DNA of 64,000 nt from Methyloceanibacter stevinii (GCF_001723355.1 NZ_LPWE01000014.1:1-64000), one strand, 5' to 3'; numbered from the stretch's first letter, positions 18,348 to 27,494 are shown. The notes: a model not told the origin generated them from the letters alone. Translations and numbers: made by a program.

Positions 18348-19289
18348 ATGAGTTTTAGATTCGAGATCGACCGCGTCGCCGACCAGGTTCAAGGGCGGCT
18401 TTCCGTCCTCCTGGGCCAGGACGAGCCCGTGCCAGGGCCCGGCGCTGACGCAACGGCGCCGCTCGCCGAAGCCATGCGCTATGCGGCGCTTGGCGGGGGC
18501 AAGAGGTTGCGGCCGTTTCTGTTGATCCAGGCGGCTCGGCTGTTCGACGTGCCGGAGGACACCGCACTCGAGGCGGCCTGCGCGCTCGAATGCATCCATT
18601 GCTACTCGTTGGTCCATGACGACCTGCCGGCGATGGACGACGACGCACTGCGACGCGGGCGCCCCACGGTGCATATCGCCTTCGACGAAGCCACCGCGAT
18701 TCTCGCCGGCGACTCCTTGCTGACCATCGCCTTCGAAATCATCAGCGCCCCGAAATGCCATGACGATCCCGCCGTCAGAGCCGAATTGACCTACCTGCTG
18801 GCCAAAGCCAGCGGCTGGCAAGGCATGGCTCTCGGGCAGGCTCTGGACCTTGCCGCGGAGCAACAGCCGTTCTCGCCGCAGGAAACAACGGCCATGCAGA
18901 TGCTGAAGACCGGGGCGCTGTTCCGCTTCGCCTGCGAAGCAGGCGCCGTGCTGGGGCGGGCCGATCCCGCGAGCCGCGAAGCCCTGATTCGCTTCGCAAG
19001 CGCCTTCGGCCAGGCGTTCCAGCTCGCGGACGACCTTCTGGATGCGGAAGGAGACGCCGCCGCCATGGGCAAGGCCGCCTCCAAAGACGCTGAGCGTGGA
19101 AAGGCCACGCTGGTCGGGCTGCTCGGCATCGACGGCGCCAAGGCGCATCTGGCAGGACTCGTCGCCGAGGCCGAAGAGGCGCTCGCTCCTTTTGGCGGCA
19201 GAGCGGCGATGCTGATCGACGCCGGCGCGCTTCGTGGCCGAGCGGAGGTCTTGAGCGGGCACGCGAATCCGGCTCGAATGCGGACATGA
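18348..19289 (+). CDS. ispA: Polyprenyl synthetase, probable farnesyl diphosphate synthase IspA
   Basis: A 313-residue trans-isoprenyl diphosphate synthase. ATG 18348 (MSFRFEIDRVADQV) gives the usual family start. GGGKRLRPFLL binds the diphosphate. The first aspartate-rich motif is DDLPAMDDD (91-99) and the second is QLADDLLDAEGD (about residue 225). It condenses isopentenyl diphosphate with DMAPP and GPP to farnesyl diphosphate in the cytoplasm. Chain length cannot be fixed without a comparison. Gene context (ispG about 0.7 kb away on the other strand) fits isoprenoid supply. Confidence 0.9.
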   Translation: MSFRFEIDRVADQVQGRLSVLLGQDEPVPGPGADATAPLAEAMRYAALGGGKRLRPFLLIQAARLFDVPEDTALEAACALECIHCYSLVHDDLPAMDDDALRRGRPTVHIAFDEATAILAGDSLLTIAFEIISAPKCHDDPAVRAELTYLLAKASGWQGMALGQALDLAAEQQPFSPQETTAMQMLKTGALFRFACEAGAVLGRADPASREALIRFASAFGQAFQLADDLLDAEGDAAAMGKAASKDAERGKATLVGLLGIDGAKAHLAGLVAEAEEALAPFGGRAAMLIDAGALRGRAEVLSGHANPARMRT

Positions 19290-19978
19290 GCACCACGCCA
19301 TCGCCGCGACGCCGATTTCGGGACACGCGGGTGTCGCGCTTCCTGCAAGCCCGCTGGCGCCTGATGTTCGCCACGCTCGTCTGCGTCGCGCTGATCGCGC
19401 TACTGCCAGACGACTTTCTGCTCGTAACCCGGTTTCTGATTGGCTGGGACGCGGGCGTGGCGCTTTATCTGGTCCTCGTGACCGTCATGGTCCTACGATC
19501 CGACCCAGGACGGATCCGCCGCGAGGCCGATCTCCAAGATGAGGGGCGTATCACCATTCCCGTGCTCACGGTCATCGCGGGGATGGCGAGCCTCGGTGCC
19601 ATCGTGTTCTGGCTTCGCGCGGCCAGCGCCAGCGGCTCGGCCCAGCCGCTCTACCTCGCGCTGATGTTTCTGACCACGCTGCTGTCTTGGCTGTTCATCC
19701 ACACCATGTTCGCCCTCCACTATGCGCACGAGTACTACACCGAGCGCCGTGGGCAGGGCGGCGGCATGCGCTTTCCTGAGACCGACGACCCCGACTATTG
19801 GGACTTCGTCTATTTCTCCTTCGTAATCGGAACCTCCACGGCCGTGTCCGACGTGGCAATCACCTCATGCACGATCCGGCGGACGGCCACGGCTCATGGC
19901 CTCGTGGCATTCGTCTTCAATGTGACGATGATCGCATTGACGGTGTCGATCGCGGGCGACGCGATCTCGATCAAGTAG
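19286..19978 (+). CDS. DUF1345 family membrane protein
   Basis: A 230-residue membrane protein with about five hydrophobic segments (near 25-45, 52-72, 92-112, 122-145 and 205-225). The DUF1345 hallmarks are HTMFALHYAHEYY, then FPETDDPDYWDFVYFSFVIG and TAVSDVAITS. Function is unknown; the shape is that of a small channel- or transporter-like protein. The ATG overlaps the ispA stop by four bases, so it is translationally coupled to isoprenoid synthesis, though a functional link is unproven. Its stop lies 3 bases from the convergent ispG stop. Confidence 0.88.
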   Translation: MSTTPSPRRRFRDTRVSRFLQARWRLMFATLVCVALIALLPDDFLLVTRFLIGWDAGVALYLVLVTVMVLRSDPGRIRREADLQDEGRITIPVLTVIAGMASLGAIVFWLRAASASGSAQPLYLALMFLTTLLSWLFIHTMFALHYAHEYYTERRGQGGGMRFPETDDPDYWDFVYFSFVIGTSTAVSDVAITSCTIRRTATAHGLVAFVFNVTMIALTVSIAGDAISIK

Positions 19979-19981
19979 CGC

Positions 19982-21250
19982 CTATTCGGCTGCCGTGGCA
20001 CGCGTGTTTTGCGCTGCCTTATGGCCAAGCGAGGCGCTGCCGTACCGCTGCTCGATGTAGTCGAGCACCATCTGCTTGAACTCGGCGGCGGCACCCGGCC
20101 CGCGCAAGGTGGTGACCTTCTTGCCTTCGACGAAGACGGGCGCGGCCGGCGTCTCGCCGGTGCCGGGCAGTGAAATGCCGATATCCGCGTGCTTGGATTC
20201 GCCCGGTCCGTTCACGATGCAGCCCATGACCGCGACGTTGAGGTTCTCGACGCCGGGATACTGGCGCTTCCACACCGGCATCTGATCGCGAATGAAGTCC
20301 TGAATGTCCCGGGCCAGTTCCTGGAATGTGGTCGAGGTGGTGCGGCCGCACCCGGGGCACGCCGCAACCAGGGGCACGAAGGCCCGGAAGCCCATGCTCT
20401 GCAGCAGTTCCTGCCCCACCTTGACCTCGAGCGACCGGTCGCCGCCGGGCTCTGGCGTCAGCGAGATGCGGATCGTATCGCCGATGCCCTGCTGCAACAG
20501 GATCGACATGGCCGCCGACGAGGCCACGATGCCTTTCGAGCCCATGCCGGCTTCGGTGAGGCCCAGATGCAGCGCGAGATCGGAGCGCTCGGCGAGCATG
20601 CGATAGACCGCGATGAGATCCTGAACTGCCGAGACCTTGGCCGAGAGCACGATCTTGTCGGCTCCCATACCGAGGTCCTGCGCACGCGCCGCAGACAGCA
20701 GCGCCGACTGCACCATGGCCTCGTGCATGACCTCGCGCGCGTCCTTCGGGTTTGCGCTCTCCGCGTTCTCGTTCATGAGCTGCGTCAGCAGTTCCTGGTC
20801 GAGGCTGCCCCAATTGACGCCGATGCGGACCGGCTTGTCGTGCTTCAGGGCGATCTCGATGATCTGGGAGAACTGCTTGTCGCGCTTGTCCTTGAAGCCG
20901 ACATTGCCGGGATTGATGCGGTACTTTGCCAGCGCTTCCGCGCAATCCGGATTTTCCGCCAGGAGCTTGTGGCCGATATAGTGGAAATCGCCGATCAGCG
21001 GCACGTCCACGCCGCGCTTGTCCAGTTGGGCACGAATGAGCGGCACCGCCGCGGCCGCTTCTTCCCGATCCACGGTGATACGGACGAGTTCGGAGCCGGC
21101 GCGGGCGAGCGCCTCCACCTGGGTCACGGTCTGCCCCACATCGGCCGTGTCCGTATTGGTCATGGACTGAACCACGACCGGGGCGCCGCCGCCCATGGTC
21201 ACGTTGCCGATTTTGACCGCTACGGTTTGTTTGCGTGCGATGATCGTCAC
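19982..21250 (-). CDS. ispG: 4-hydroxy-3-methylbut-2-enyl diphosphate synthase IspG
   Basis: A 422-residue MEP-pathway enzyme. The TIM-barrel half starts [20 protein letters not shown] (near residue 10). The C-terminal half carries the [4Fe-4S] cysteines in ACPGCGRTT and [11 protein letters not shown]. Flavodoxin or ferredoxin supplies electrons to reductively open methylerythritol cyclodiphosphate into HMBPP in the cytoplasm. Its length is normal for the bacterial single-domain form. It converges on the ispA-DUF1345 pair. AGGAG lies upstream of ATG 21250. Confidence 0.95.
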   Translation of the reverse strand: MTIIARKQTVAVKIGNVTMGGGAPVVVQSMTNTDTADVGQTVTQVEALARAGSELVRITVDREEAAAAVPLIRAQLDKRGVDVPLIGDFHYIGHKLLAENPDCAEALAKYRINPGNVGFKDKRDKQFSQIIEIALKHDKPVRIGVNWGSLDQELLTQLMNENAESANPKDAREVMHEAMVQSALLSAARAQDLGMGADKIVLSAKVSAVQDLIAVYRMLAERSDLALHLGLTEAGMGSKGIVASSAAMSILLQQGIGDTIRISLTPEPGGDRSLEVKVGQELLQSMGFRAFVPLVAACPGCGRTTSTTFQELARDIQDFIRDQMPVWKRQYPGVENLNVAVMGCIVNGPGESKHADIGISLPGTGETPAAPVFVEGKKVTTLRGPGAAAEFKQMVLDYIEQRYGSASLGHKAAQNTRATAAE

Positions 21251-21337
21251 ATCGATCTCCTCAGGAGGCAGGATACATCACATTTGCGACGCCTGCGCTA
21301 GACTGGGACCCCTGATCGGTCACCTTGTCCGGTGCGC

Positions 21338-21688
21338 TCAAGTGGCTCCGCGCCTTCGCCAGCAAAGAAACGCGTCGGCGAGAAGTGCCGCCGATGCGAC
21401 CGCCGCCGCCGCTACGAGCGCCGTCGCGAGGTCGGGCTTCCGGTCCGGGGTCAGCACCTGGGCAGCCTCGAGGCCGACCGCGATGGGGAGCAGCACCGCC
21501 GCCACGCGCATCGGCCGAGGGTAGGCCACGCAGGCGAGAAGCGTCAGGCCGAAGAACCCTAGAAAGTGCTCCACCAGCCAGTGCAGCCCCAGCCTCACCT
21601 GGAAATCGGCCGGACCGAGGGCGGCATAGGTCAGCCCCGCGCCGAACAGCACAAGCAGGACAACCAGCCAACGCCGCGCTCTGGTCAC
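21338..21688 (-). CDS. VanZ-like small membrane protein
   Basis: A 116-residue protein with about four hydrophobic segments: VVLLVLFGAGLTYAALG, HFLGFFGLTLLACVAYP, a third containing VLLPIAVGLEAAQVL, and one near the C-terminus. The spacing and the GLEAAQ...RKPDLATAL stretch resemble VanZ-family proteins. Function is unknown. It begins 7 bases after the znuA stop, so it may be the last gene of the zinc operon by read-through. The VanZ assignment is moderate because the family is short and divergent. Confidence 0.65.
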   Translation of the reverse strand: MTRARRWLVVLLVLFGAGLTYAALGPADFQVRLGLHWLVEHFLGFFGLTLLACVAYPRPMRVAAVLLPIAVGLEAAQVLTPDRKPDLATALVAAAAVASAALLADAFLCWRRRGAT

Positions 21689-21695
21689 CGTCTCC

Positions 21696-22709
21696 TCAAG
21701 AGGACAGTGCGGCAGTCAGCGTCCCGACATTGTGCTTGAACATGTCGAGATAGGTCGGGGCCGAGCCGTCCGGTCCGGAAAGCGCGTCCGAATAGAGCGT
21801 CCCGCCGATCTTTGCGCCGGATTCCTTGGCGATCTGCTCAAGCATCTTGGTGTTGGTGATGTTCTCCAGGAAAACCGCGGGGATCTTGTCCTCACGGATC
21901 TGGCGAATGATCTTGGCCACGTCCTTGGCCGACGGTTCGCTGGCCGTGCTCACGCCCTCGGGAGCCAGAATCTCCAAACCATAGGCGTCGCCGAAATAGC
22001 CGAACGCGTCGTGGCTGGTGATGATCCGGCGGCGCGACTGCGGCAACGCATCGAGCGCCGTCTTCACCGCCGTATTTTCGGCCTTCAGGGCCGCGAGATA
22101 TTTATCCGCATTGGCCTCATACACCGCCTTGCCGCCGGGATCAGCGGCAATCAGCCCGTCACGGATATTGGCGACGTAAATCTCGCCGTTGGCGAGGTCC
22201 TGCCATGCATGCGGGTCCATGCCCCCGTGGTGATGATGGTCGCCTTCGGCATGCTCTTCGTGATCGTCGTCCTGATCTTCGTGCTTGGCGTGCTCCTCAT
22301 GATCGCCGTCGTGATCATGCTCGTCCTCAGCATGCTCGTCATGATCCTCGTGCTTTTCGTCCATCTTGCGCGGCTTGACGCCTGTGCTGGCGACAACGGT
22401 GGCCCCCTTGAAGCCCGAAGACGTCTCGAGCCGTTCCATCCAGCCCTCGAAGCCGAGGCCGTTGACGAAGAAGACATCCGCCCCGGCCAGCTTCTTGGCG
22501 TCGGCGGGCGTGGGACTGAACTCGTGGGCATCGCCGTCGGGACCGACGAGCTCGGCCACTTCGACGCGGTCGCCCCCCACGTTCTTCACCATGTCGGCGA
22601 GAATGCTGAACGAGGCGACGGCTTTCACCTTGTCGGCCGCCTGCGCGGAGGACGAGATGCCAAATGCGAGCGAGGCGGCGGCGAGAATGGGTATCAATCG
22701 GGAACGCAT
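21696..22709 (-). CDS. znuA: Zinc ABC transporter substrate-binding protein ZnuA
   Basis: A 337-residue periplasmic protein. The signal peptide is about residues 1-24 (MRSRLIPILAAASLAFGISS, then AQA). The cluster A-I fold shows VASFSILADMVKNVGG, then HEFSPTPADAKKL and ITSHDAFGYFGDAYG. Between about 125 and 170 is a His/Asp/Glu-rich loop full of HEDHDEHAED-type repeats, followed by HHHHGGMDPHAW. That loop is the usual zinc-specific mark of ZnuA. It delivers zinc to ZnuBC. The last of the znu genes in the zur operon order. Confidence 0.94.
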   Translation of the reverse strand: MRSRLIPILAAASLAFGISSSAQAADKVKAVASFSILADMVKNVGGDRVEVAELVGPDGDAHEFSPTPADAKKLAGADVFFVNGLGFEGWMERLETSSGFKGATVVASTGVKPRKMDEKHEDHDEHAEDEHDHDGDHEEHAKHEDQDDDHEEHAEGDHHHHGGMDPHAWQDLANGEIYVANIRDGLIAADPGGKAVYEANADKYLAALKAENTAVKTALDALPQSRRRIITSHDAFGYFGDAYGLEILAPEGVSTASEPSAKDVAKIIRQIREDKIPAVFLENITNTKMLEQIAKESGAKIGGTLYSDALSGPDGSAPTYLDMFKHNVGTLTAALSS

Positions 22710-22744
22710 GATCGGAATACTCCGTGTGATGATTGTTGAGAGGA

Positions 22745-23611
22745 CTAGGCTTCCAAGTGTCTGCGCGGCATCAGCCTCCAGAGTGCGCCGCCCCGCGTAC
22801 CCGCAAACATCGAGAAGAGATAGAACACGCCGCAGGCCAGAATAACGGTCGGCCCTGTCGGCGCGCTGAAATGATAGGAGATAAGCAGCCCGGCGACGCT
22901 CGACACGAAAGCGACCGTGATGGCAACGGCGATCATCCCGCCCGCGCCATCCACCCAGAACCGCGAACTGATGGCCGGGAGCAGCATGATGCCGACGGCC
23001 ATCAACGTCCCGAGCGCCTGAAACCCAGCCACCAGATTGAGCACCACGAGCACCAGGAAGATCAGATGCGTCGGTGAACTCCAGCGGCTCACGGACCGCA
23101 AATAGTGCGGATCGAAGCACTCGAGGACCAAAGGCCGATAAATCACGGCCAGGGTGATGAGCGAAACGGTGGCGATCGAGGCGACGAGAAGCAGGGCTGC
23201 ATCGTCCAACGCAAGCACCGACCCGAACAGCACATGGAGCAAGTCCACATTAGTGCCGTGTACGGAAACCAGGAACACGCCAAGCGCCAGCGAGAGCAGA
23301 TAGAAACCGGCGAGGCTCGCATCCTCCCGGATGACACGCGAGCGCGCCACCGAGCCTGCCGCCACGGCCACCGCGAGACCCGCGGCGAAACCACCGAGGC
23401 TCATGGCAAAGAGCGAGAGGCCCGCCAGTAGATAGCCGAGGGCGGCACCCGGCAGGATCGCATGGCCCATGGCATCGCCCATCAGGCTCATGCGGCGCAG
23501 CATCAGAAAGACTCCGATCGGCGGCGCCGTCATGGAGATGGCGAGGGACCCCACCAGCGCGCGGCGCATGAAGGCAAACTCGACAAACGGTTGTACGAGA
23601 GCATCGATCAT
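22745..23611 (-). CDS. znuB: Zinc ABC transporter permease ZnuB
   Basis: A 288-residue ABC-3 family permease with about eight hydrophobic segments. ISMTAPPIGVFLMLRRMSLMGDAMGHAILPG is the family's conserved cytoplasmic-loop region (given here as positions 26-56; key residues M43-GDAMGH). It forms the inner-membrane zinc channel driven by ZnuC. ATG 23611 overlaps the znuC stop by four bases. znuA follows after 35 bases. The call is secure at family level; zinc rather than manganese is inferred from zur and the His-rich ZnuA. Confidence 0.92.
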   Translation of the reverse strand: MIDALVQPFVEFAFMRRALVGSLAISMTAPPIGVFLMLRRMSLMGDAMGHAILPGAALGYLLAGLSLFAMSLGGFAAGLAVAVAAGSVARSRVIREDASLAGFYLLSLALGVFLVSVHGTNVDLLHVLFGSVLALDDAALLLVASIATVSLITLAVIYRPLVLECFDPHYLRSVSRWSSPTHLIFLVLVVLNLVAGFQALGTLMAVGIMLLPAISSRFWVDGAGGMIAVAITVAFVSSVAGLLISYHFSAPTGPTVILACGVFYLFSMFAGTRGGALWRLMPRRHLEA

Positions 23612-24402
23612 GCGGTTTCGCGTGCCTCGTCGTGCTCGCAGATCGCAGCGCGCTCATTGTAACTCTCGTTGAACTGGCGCGAGAGATCGAGGTTGACCGG
23701 CGTGAGCACCTCCGGCGTCGGCCCCCAAGCCAGAACCTCGCGTGCCAGCAGCAGGGTTTGCGGAAAATACCGGCGCACGAGTTCGATATCGTGCAGCACG
23801 GCAACGACCGTCCGCCCCTCCGCGTGCCAGCGTTCGATCAGGCCGATGAGATCGGAAATGGTCCTGGCGTCGACCGCGCGGAACGGCTCGTCCAGAAGAA
23901 TGACCTTCGCATCCTGCAACAGGAGCCGCGCGAACAAGACACGCTGAAACTGTCCCCCCGACAAGGCGCCGACGGGGCGTGCCGCCAGTCCCGACAAATG
24001 AACAGCCTCAAGCGCTTCGTTGACGCGCGCGCTTCCGGCACGGTCGAGCCCACCCGAGGCGCCGATCTCGCGCCACAGCCCCATCGCAACGCAGTCGAAG
24101 ACGGAAATGGGAAAGCTGCGGTCGATTTCGACCACCTGGGGCAGATAGGCGATGTCGTGCTTGAGGTGGCCATGGAGATCGATGCGCCCGCTGAGCGGCT
24201 TCAACTCGCCGACCATGGCTTTGAGCAGGGTGGATTTGCCGGCCCCGTTCGACCCCACAACGGCGAGAAGCGCGCCTTGCGCCACGTCGCCGGTAATGTG
24301 GTGCACGGCCGGGTGGCGGTCGTAGCCGAGCGTCAGGTTCTCGAAGCTGACCGCCGGTGCCAACGTCGTCGCAGACGGTACCTTCTCGGAGGGCGCCCTC
24401 AC
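23608..24402 (-). CDS. znuC: Zinc ABC transporter ATP-binding protein ZnuC
   Basis: A 264-residue ABC ATPase. Walker A is VVGSNGAGKSTLLKA (about 48-62), the signature region GALSGGQFQRVLFAR, and Walker B VILLDEPFRAVDART. The C-terminal tail ends in polar, slightly His-containing sequence (ICEHDEARETA). It energises ZnuB. Its ATG overlaps the stop of a 52-residue membrane peptide gene by four bases, and its stop overlaps znuB. The F in SGGQFQR and FRAVD are usual for metal-type ABC ATPases. Confidence 0.93.
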   Translation of the reverse strand: MRAPSEKVPSATTLAPAVSFENLTLGYDRHPAVHHITGDVAQGALLAVVGSNGAGKSTLLKAMVGELKPLSGRIDLHGHLKHDIAYLPQVVEIDRSFPISVFDCVAMGLWREIGASGGLDRAGSARVNEALEAVHLSGLAARPVGALSGGQFQRVLFARLLLQDAKVILLDEPFRAVDARTISDLIGLIERWHAEGRTVVAVLHDIELVRRYFPQTLLLAREVLAWGPTPEVLTPVNLDLSRQFNESYNERAAICEHDEARETA

Positions 24403-24557
24403 TGCAGCGCCCAGAGGACGGCGAGCCAGAGCACGGCAAGCATCAGTGCGACCAACGCTAGCCGCTGGCCCGTCGATGCGCGCAACAGCGAGAAGCCCGG
24501 TGTGTAGGCGTGAAGTTGCACGCTTGGCTGTGGCTCCAAGGAGTCATCCCGTGGCAC
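24399..24557 (-). CDS. Small membrane protein in zur-znu operon, 52 aa
   Basis: GTG 24557 has GGAAGGG about 8 bases upstream. The 52-residue product has a polar N-terminus (PRDDSLEPQPSVQLHAY) and a single C-terminal membrane helix rich in Leu, Ala and Trp (LALVALMLAVLWLAVLWAL). Its stop overlaps the znuC ATG as ATGA. The ribosome site, coupling and a believable helix support a real gene, but I do not recognise a family. A small regulatory or stabilising subunit of the zinc transporter is an attractive guess, nothing more. Confidence 0.5.
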   Translation of the reverse strand: MPRDDSLEPQPSVQLHAYTPGFSLLRASTGQRLALVALMLAVLWLAVLWALQ

Positions 24558-24583
24558 GGCGACGGCCCTTCCGAAGTTGTTTT

Positions 24584-25018
24584 CTAGGCGGGCGCGGCCT
24601 GTGCGGGCCTGCACGCCTCGCACAACCCGGCGATCTCCAACGTAACCTGCTCAGGCGTGATCTCGGCGGGGGCGAGGCCGAGCAGCCGCGCCTGTTCCTT
24701 CTTCCCGAGGGGAATCTCCACGACCTTGTCGCACGCCCGGCAGATCGCAAAAGCGAACCGCCCGTCGCAGGCGCCATGCCCGCAGGCGATGAAGGCAGAG
24801 CGCGATTCGAGCCGATGCACCATGCCCTTCTTCATCAGATCGTTCAGGGCGCGGTAGACGGTCGGCGGATGCGCGATTCCCGATTTCCGGACCCGGTCGA
24901 GAATGGCGTAGGCGCTCATCGGCTCGCCCGCTTCGCGCAGACAACCAAGGATCTTCGTCTGGTTGGGCGAGAGCTTGGGGGTAACGCCCGAGCCGGCATG
25001 ATGATGGGCTGCAGTCAT
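24584..25018 (-). CDS. zur: Zinc uptake regulator Zur (Fur family)
   Basis: A 144-residue Fur-family repressor. The winged helix includes LSPNQTKILGCLREAGEPMS, then IAHPPTVYRALNDLMKKGMVH (recognition helix). Structural zinc ligands are ICRACD and LCEACRPA; regulatory ligands probably include the ESRSAFIACGHGACDG segment, as in Zur rather than Fur. With zinc bound it represses zinc uptake genes. It is the first gene of the zur-znu operon, with a candidate Zur box overlapping its translation start region, consistent with autoregulation. Confidence 0.93.
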   Translation of the reverse strand: MTAAHHHAGSGVTPKLSPNQTKILGCLREAGEPMSAYAILDRVRKSGIAHPPTVYRALNDLMKKGMVHRLESRSAFIACGHGACDGRFAFAICRACDKVVEIPLGKKEQARLLGLAPAEITPEQVTLEIAGLCEACRPAQAAPA

Positions 25019-25023
25019 ATCGA

Positions 25024-25038
25024 TGATATAACATAACA
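25024..25038 (-). promoter_or_regulatory. Candidate Zur box upstream of zur
   Basis: Read on the minus strand the site is TGTTATGTTATATCA, close to the AT-rich GTTATA-type inverted repeat bound by alphaproteobacterial Zur proteins. It ends about 6 bases before the zur ATG in an otherwise GC-rich region. Zur binding here would repress the whole zur-znuCBA operon. The promoter boxes are not clear. Confidence 0.55.
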
Positions 25039-25085
25039 GCGCCGTGTTGCGTCAAGGGAGAATACCGGCGGCACAGGCACGCCCT

Positions 25086-25918
25086 CTAGTTGGCGGTCGG
25101 TCGCTGCCGTCGGCGCGCATTGGCGAGCCCGTGATGCGGCGGTGCACCGAAGATGCGGCGGAACTCCGCGAAAAATGCGGCTGGTCGGAGAAACCCGCCG
25201 CATGAGCCGCATCCGTCAGGTTCGATCCGTCGAGCACGGCAGAGATGGCCGCCCGCATGCGGCACCAGCCACGGTAGCGCCGGTACGGAACCCCGACCTC
25301 CTGTGTGAAGAGATGCTGAAAACGCGAGGCGGACAGCTTGGCGACCGCCGCTGCGCTGTCCGCGCGATCGAAAGCCAAATGGTCCTGGCGGAGACTGCGC
25401 AACACGCGCCGGACACGCGGATCGATGGCCCCGGCACGCGCCTCTGCGAAGCCCGCGAGATCCTCCAGAGCTTCCGACAGCCAGGCGGCGCTATCGCTGT
25501 CCTCGAACGATTGCCGCAAGACGGATACCTCGCCGCCTTGGCCGACGAGAGCCCCCTGCTCCGATCGTGCCGGTCCCACGAGCCGGTGCATTTCTCCCAC
25601 CGTGAGCCGCCCCGGCTCTGCATAGAGCACCGCGAGCGGGGAGCCGCCCATATCGAATTCGTAGGGAAGTCCCGCAGGCACGACGGCACTGCGGCAGCGC
25701 TGCCAGGCGCCGTCGCCAATGCGCAGCGAGAAACGCTCATACAGTCCGGCGAGGAAAACGGGCACGCTGTGGCTGTGGCGCGCATTGCGCCCAAGGGCGC
25801 CGGCGAACAGCGATAGGCCCTCGCTCACATGCCAAACCGGCTGGGCATCAGCGGCGCTTGTCGTAGCACGTTCGTTCAAGTCCTTGGCGCCTTCCCTCCA
25901 ATACCATCCGCGGCTCAT
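25086..25918 (-). CDS. AraC-family transcriptional regulator, one apparent frameshift
   Basis: The N-terminal cupin-like sensing half includes NARHSHSVPVFLAGL, then RSAVVPAGLPYEF. The C-terminal AraC DNA-binding domain has AKLSASRFQHLFTQEVGVPY and DAAHAAGFSDQPHF. In the last helix the frame breaks near 25173 in a run of five T; the other frame gives AEFRRIFGAPPHH and stops at 25086. Loss of one T explains it. Only 20 bases separate ATG 25918 from the divergent MBL gene, so a later start (for example GTG 25828) is possible. It probably controls the MBL gene. Confidence 0.82.
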
Positions 25919-25938
25919 TGATACGGAGGAAAACGCGC

Positions 25939-26922
25939 ATGTCGACCCTGGACCTTACCCGCCGCCACTTCTTGACGGGCGCAGGCACAGCAGCTGCAGC
26001 GGCGCTTGTCGGCGTGCCGGGTCCCGCGATGGCCGCCGCGCCGATGCTGGGCCCGGTCGTGCCCAAGATCTATAGGTTCAAGCTCGGCGGTTTCGAAGCG
26101 ACGATGATCGCCGACTCGGATGCCTTCGTTGACGGTCCCTGGCCGCTTATCGGCGGCAATGTCGAGCAGTCCGAGGTGGCGCAGGTCATGAATGCGAATC
26201 TGCTCCCCGCGAACAAGTACCAGCCCGGCTTCACGCCGATGGTGATCAATACCGGCAAGGAAGTGGTGATCTTCGACACCGGCAATGGTGAACGCGGTTT
26301 CGTCCCGCGCCCCAATGGCGGTTGGCTGGCGCAGCAGCTTGAGCCCGCGGGCTTCAAGCCCGAGCAGATCGATGTGGTCGTTCTCTCGCACGGCCACCCG
26401 GATCACATCGGCGGTCTCGTCGAGAACGGTAAGCTGCTTTTCCCCAACGCCCGTTATGTCACGGGCGCCGTCGACTACGACTATTGGAGCAGCGACCGCC
26501 CCGCCGGAGACCTGGCGCAACAGGCAGCTCTCTATCGCGACTATGTCGTCCCTCTGGCGGAGAGGACCACGTTCCTCAAACCGGGTGACGAGGTCGTGCC
26601 AGGCATCCGCGCGATCGAGGCGTTCGGCCACACGCCCGGCCATCTCGGTTTCGACATCGAGAGCGACGGCAAGCGGCTGGTGTTCTGGGGCGACTGCGCA
26701 CACCACCAGGTCGCATCACTTGCGCGGCCGGACTGGCATTGCGTCTTCGACATCGACAAGGAGCAAGCCGCCAAGACCCGTGCCCGGATGTTCGACATGG
26801 TCGCGACCGATCGCGTCGCGGTCAGTGGTTTTCATATGCCCTTTCCCTCGCTGGGCTATGTCGAACGGCGGACGGATGGCGGCTACCGCTGGCTTCCACA
26901 TTCCTATCAACTCAAGGTTTAA
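25939..26922 (+). CDS. Tat-exported metallo-beta-lactamase-fold hydrolase
   Basis: GGAGG precedes ATG 25939. The N-terminus is a twin-arginine signal (TRRHFLTGAGTAAAAALVG, cleaved after about residue 33). The MBL domain has the metal motif LSHGHPDHIGG, then GAVDYDYW, the His of GHTPGHLGF and WGDCAHHQV. The sequence resembles periplasmic MBL proteins near lactonase and alkylsulfatase-like groups, but the substrate is unknown. The 327-residue length fits. It is divergent from an AraC-type gene, its likely regulator. Confidence 0.87.
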   Translation: MSTLDLTRRHFLTGAGTAAAAALVGVPGPAMAAAPMLGPVVPKIYRFKLGGFEATMIADSDAFVDGPWPLIGGNVEQSEVAQVMNANLLPANKYQPGFTPMVINTGKEVVIFDTGNGERGFVPRPNGGWLAQQLEPAGFKPEQIDVVVLSHGHPDHIGGLVENGKLLFPNARYVTGAVDYDYWSSDRPAGDLAQQAALYRDYVVPLAERTTFLKPGDEVVPGIRAIEAFGHTPGHLGFDIESDGKRLVFWGDCAHHQVASLARPDWHCVFDIDKEQAAKTRARMFDMVATDRVAVSGFHMPFPSLGYVERRTDGGYRWLPHSYQLKV

Positions 26923-26972
26923 TATCCCGATCGTGACTTGATCCGGGGGCGCTCTCGGCCTGCAATGAGCGC

Positions 26973-27494
26973 ATGGGAAGCCGGATCGCGATCATCGACG
27001 CGGACATCACCACGCTCGACGTGGACGCCATCGTCAACGCCGCCAACGAGGCGCTGGCGCCGGGCGGCGGGGTCTGCGGCGCGATCCACCGCAAAGCGGG
27101 CTCCGAACTCGCAGCGGCCTGCGCCGCAATCGGTGGCTGCCCCACGGGAGAGTCGAGACTCACACCGGGGTTCGGCCTGCCCGCCCAATACGTGATCCAC
27201 AGCGTGGGCCCCATATGGGGTGGCGGCGAGCGCGGCGAAGGTGCAAAGCTCGCGAGCTGCTACCGAACAGCACTGCTCCTTGCCGCCGAAAACGGTCTTG
27301 GCTCTATTGCCTTTCCGGCCATCTCGACCGAAATCTACGGATTCCCGTCCGACCGGGCAGCACTGATCGCCCTGCGGACCGTCCGCGAGACCTTGCCGGA
27401 GGTGCCCGGCGTCGCACGCGTGGTGTTCTGCTGCTTTGGAAGCGAGTCCCGCGCGCTGCACGAAGCCGCGCTGGCTGCCACCGGGGACGCATGA
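26973..27494 (+). CDS. Macrodomain protein, O-acetyl-ADP-ribose deacetylase-like
   Basis: A 173-residue single macrodomain (YmdB/MacroD type). The first motif is DAIVNAANEALAPGGGVCGAIHRKAG with the ADP-ribose-binding Asn-Ala-Ala-Asn at about 22-25. The second is AFPAISTEIYGFP. It should bind ADP-ribose and remove ADP-ribose from protein ends or hydrolyse O-acetyl-ADP-ribose. The stop overlaps the photolyase ATG by four bases (ATGA), so the two are co-translated. Confidence 0.9.
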   Translation: MGSRIAIIDADITTLDVDAIVNAANEALAPGGGVCGAIHRKAGSELAAACAAIGGCPTGESRLTPGFGLPAQYVIHSVGPIWGGGERGEGAKLASCYRTALLLAAENGLGSIAFPAISTEIYGFPSDRAALIALRTVRETLPEVPGVARVVFCCFGSESRALHEAALAATGDA

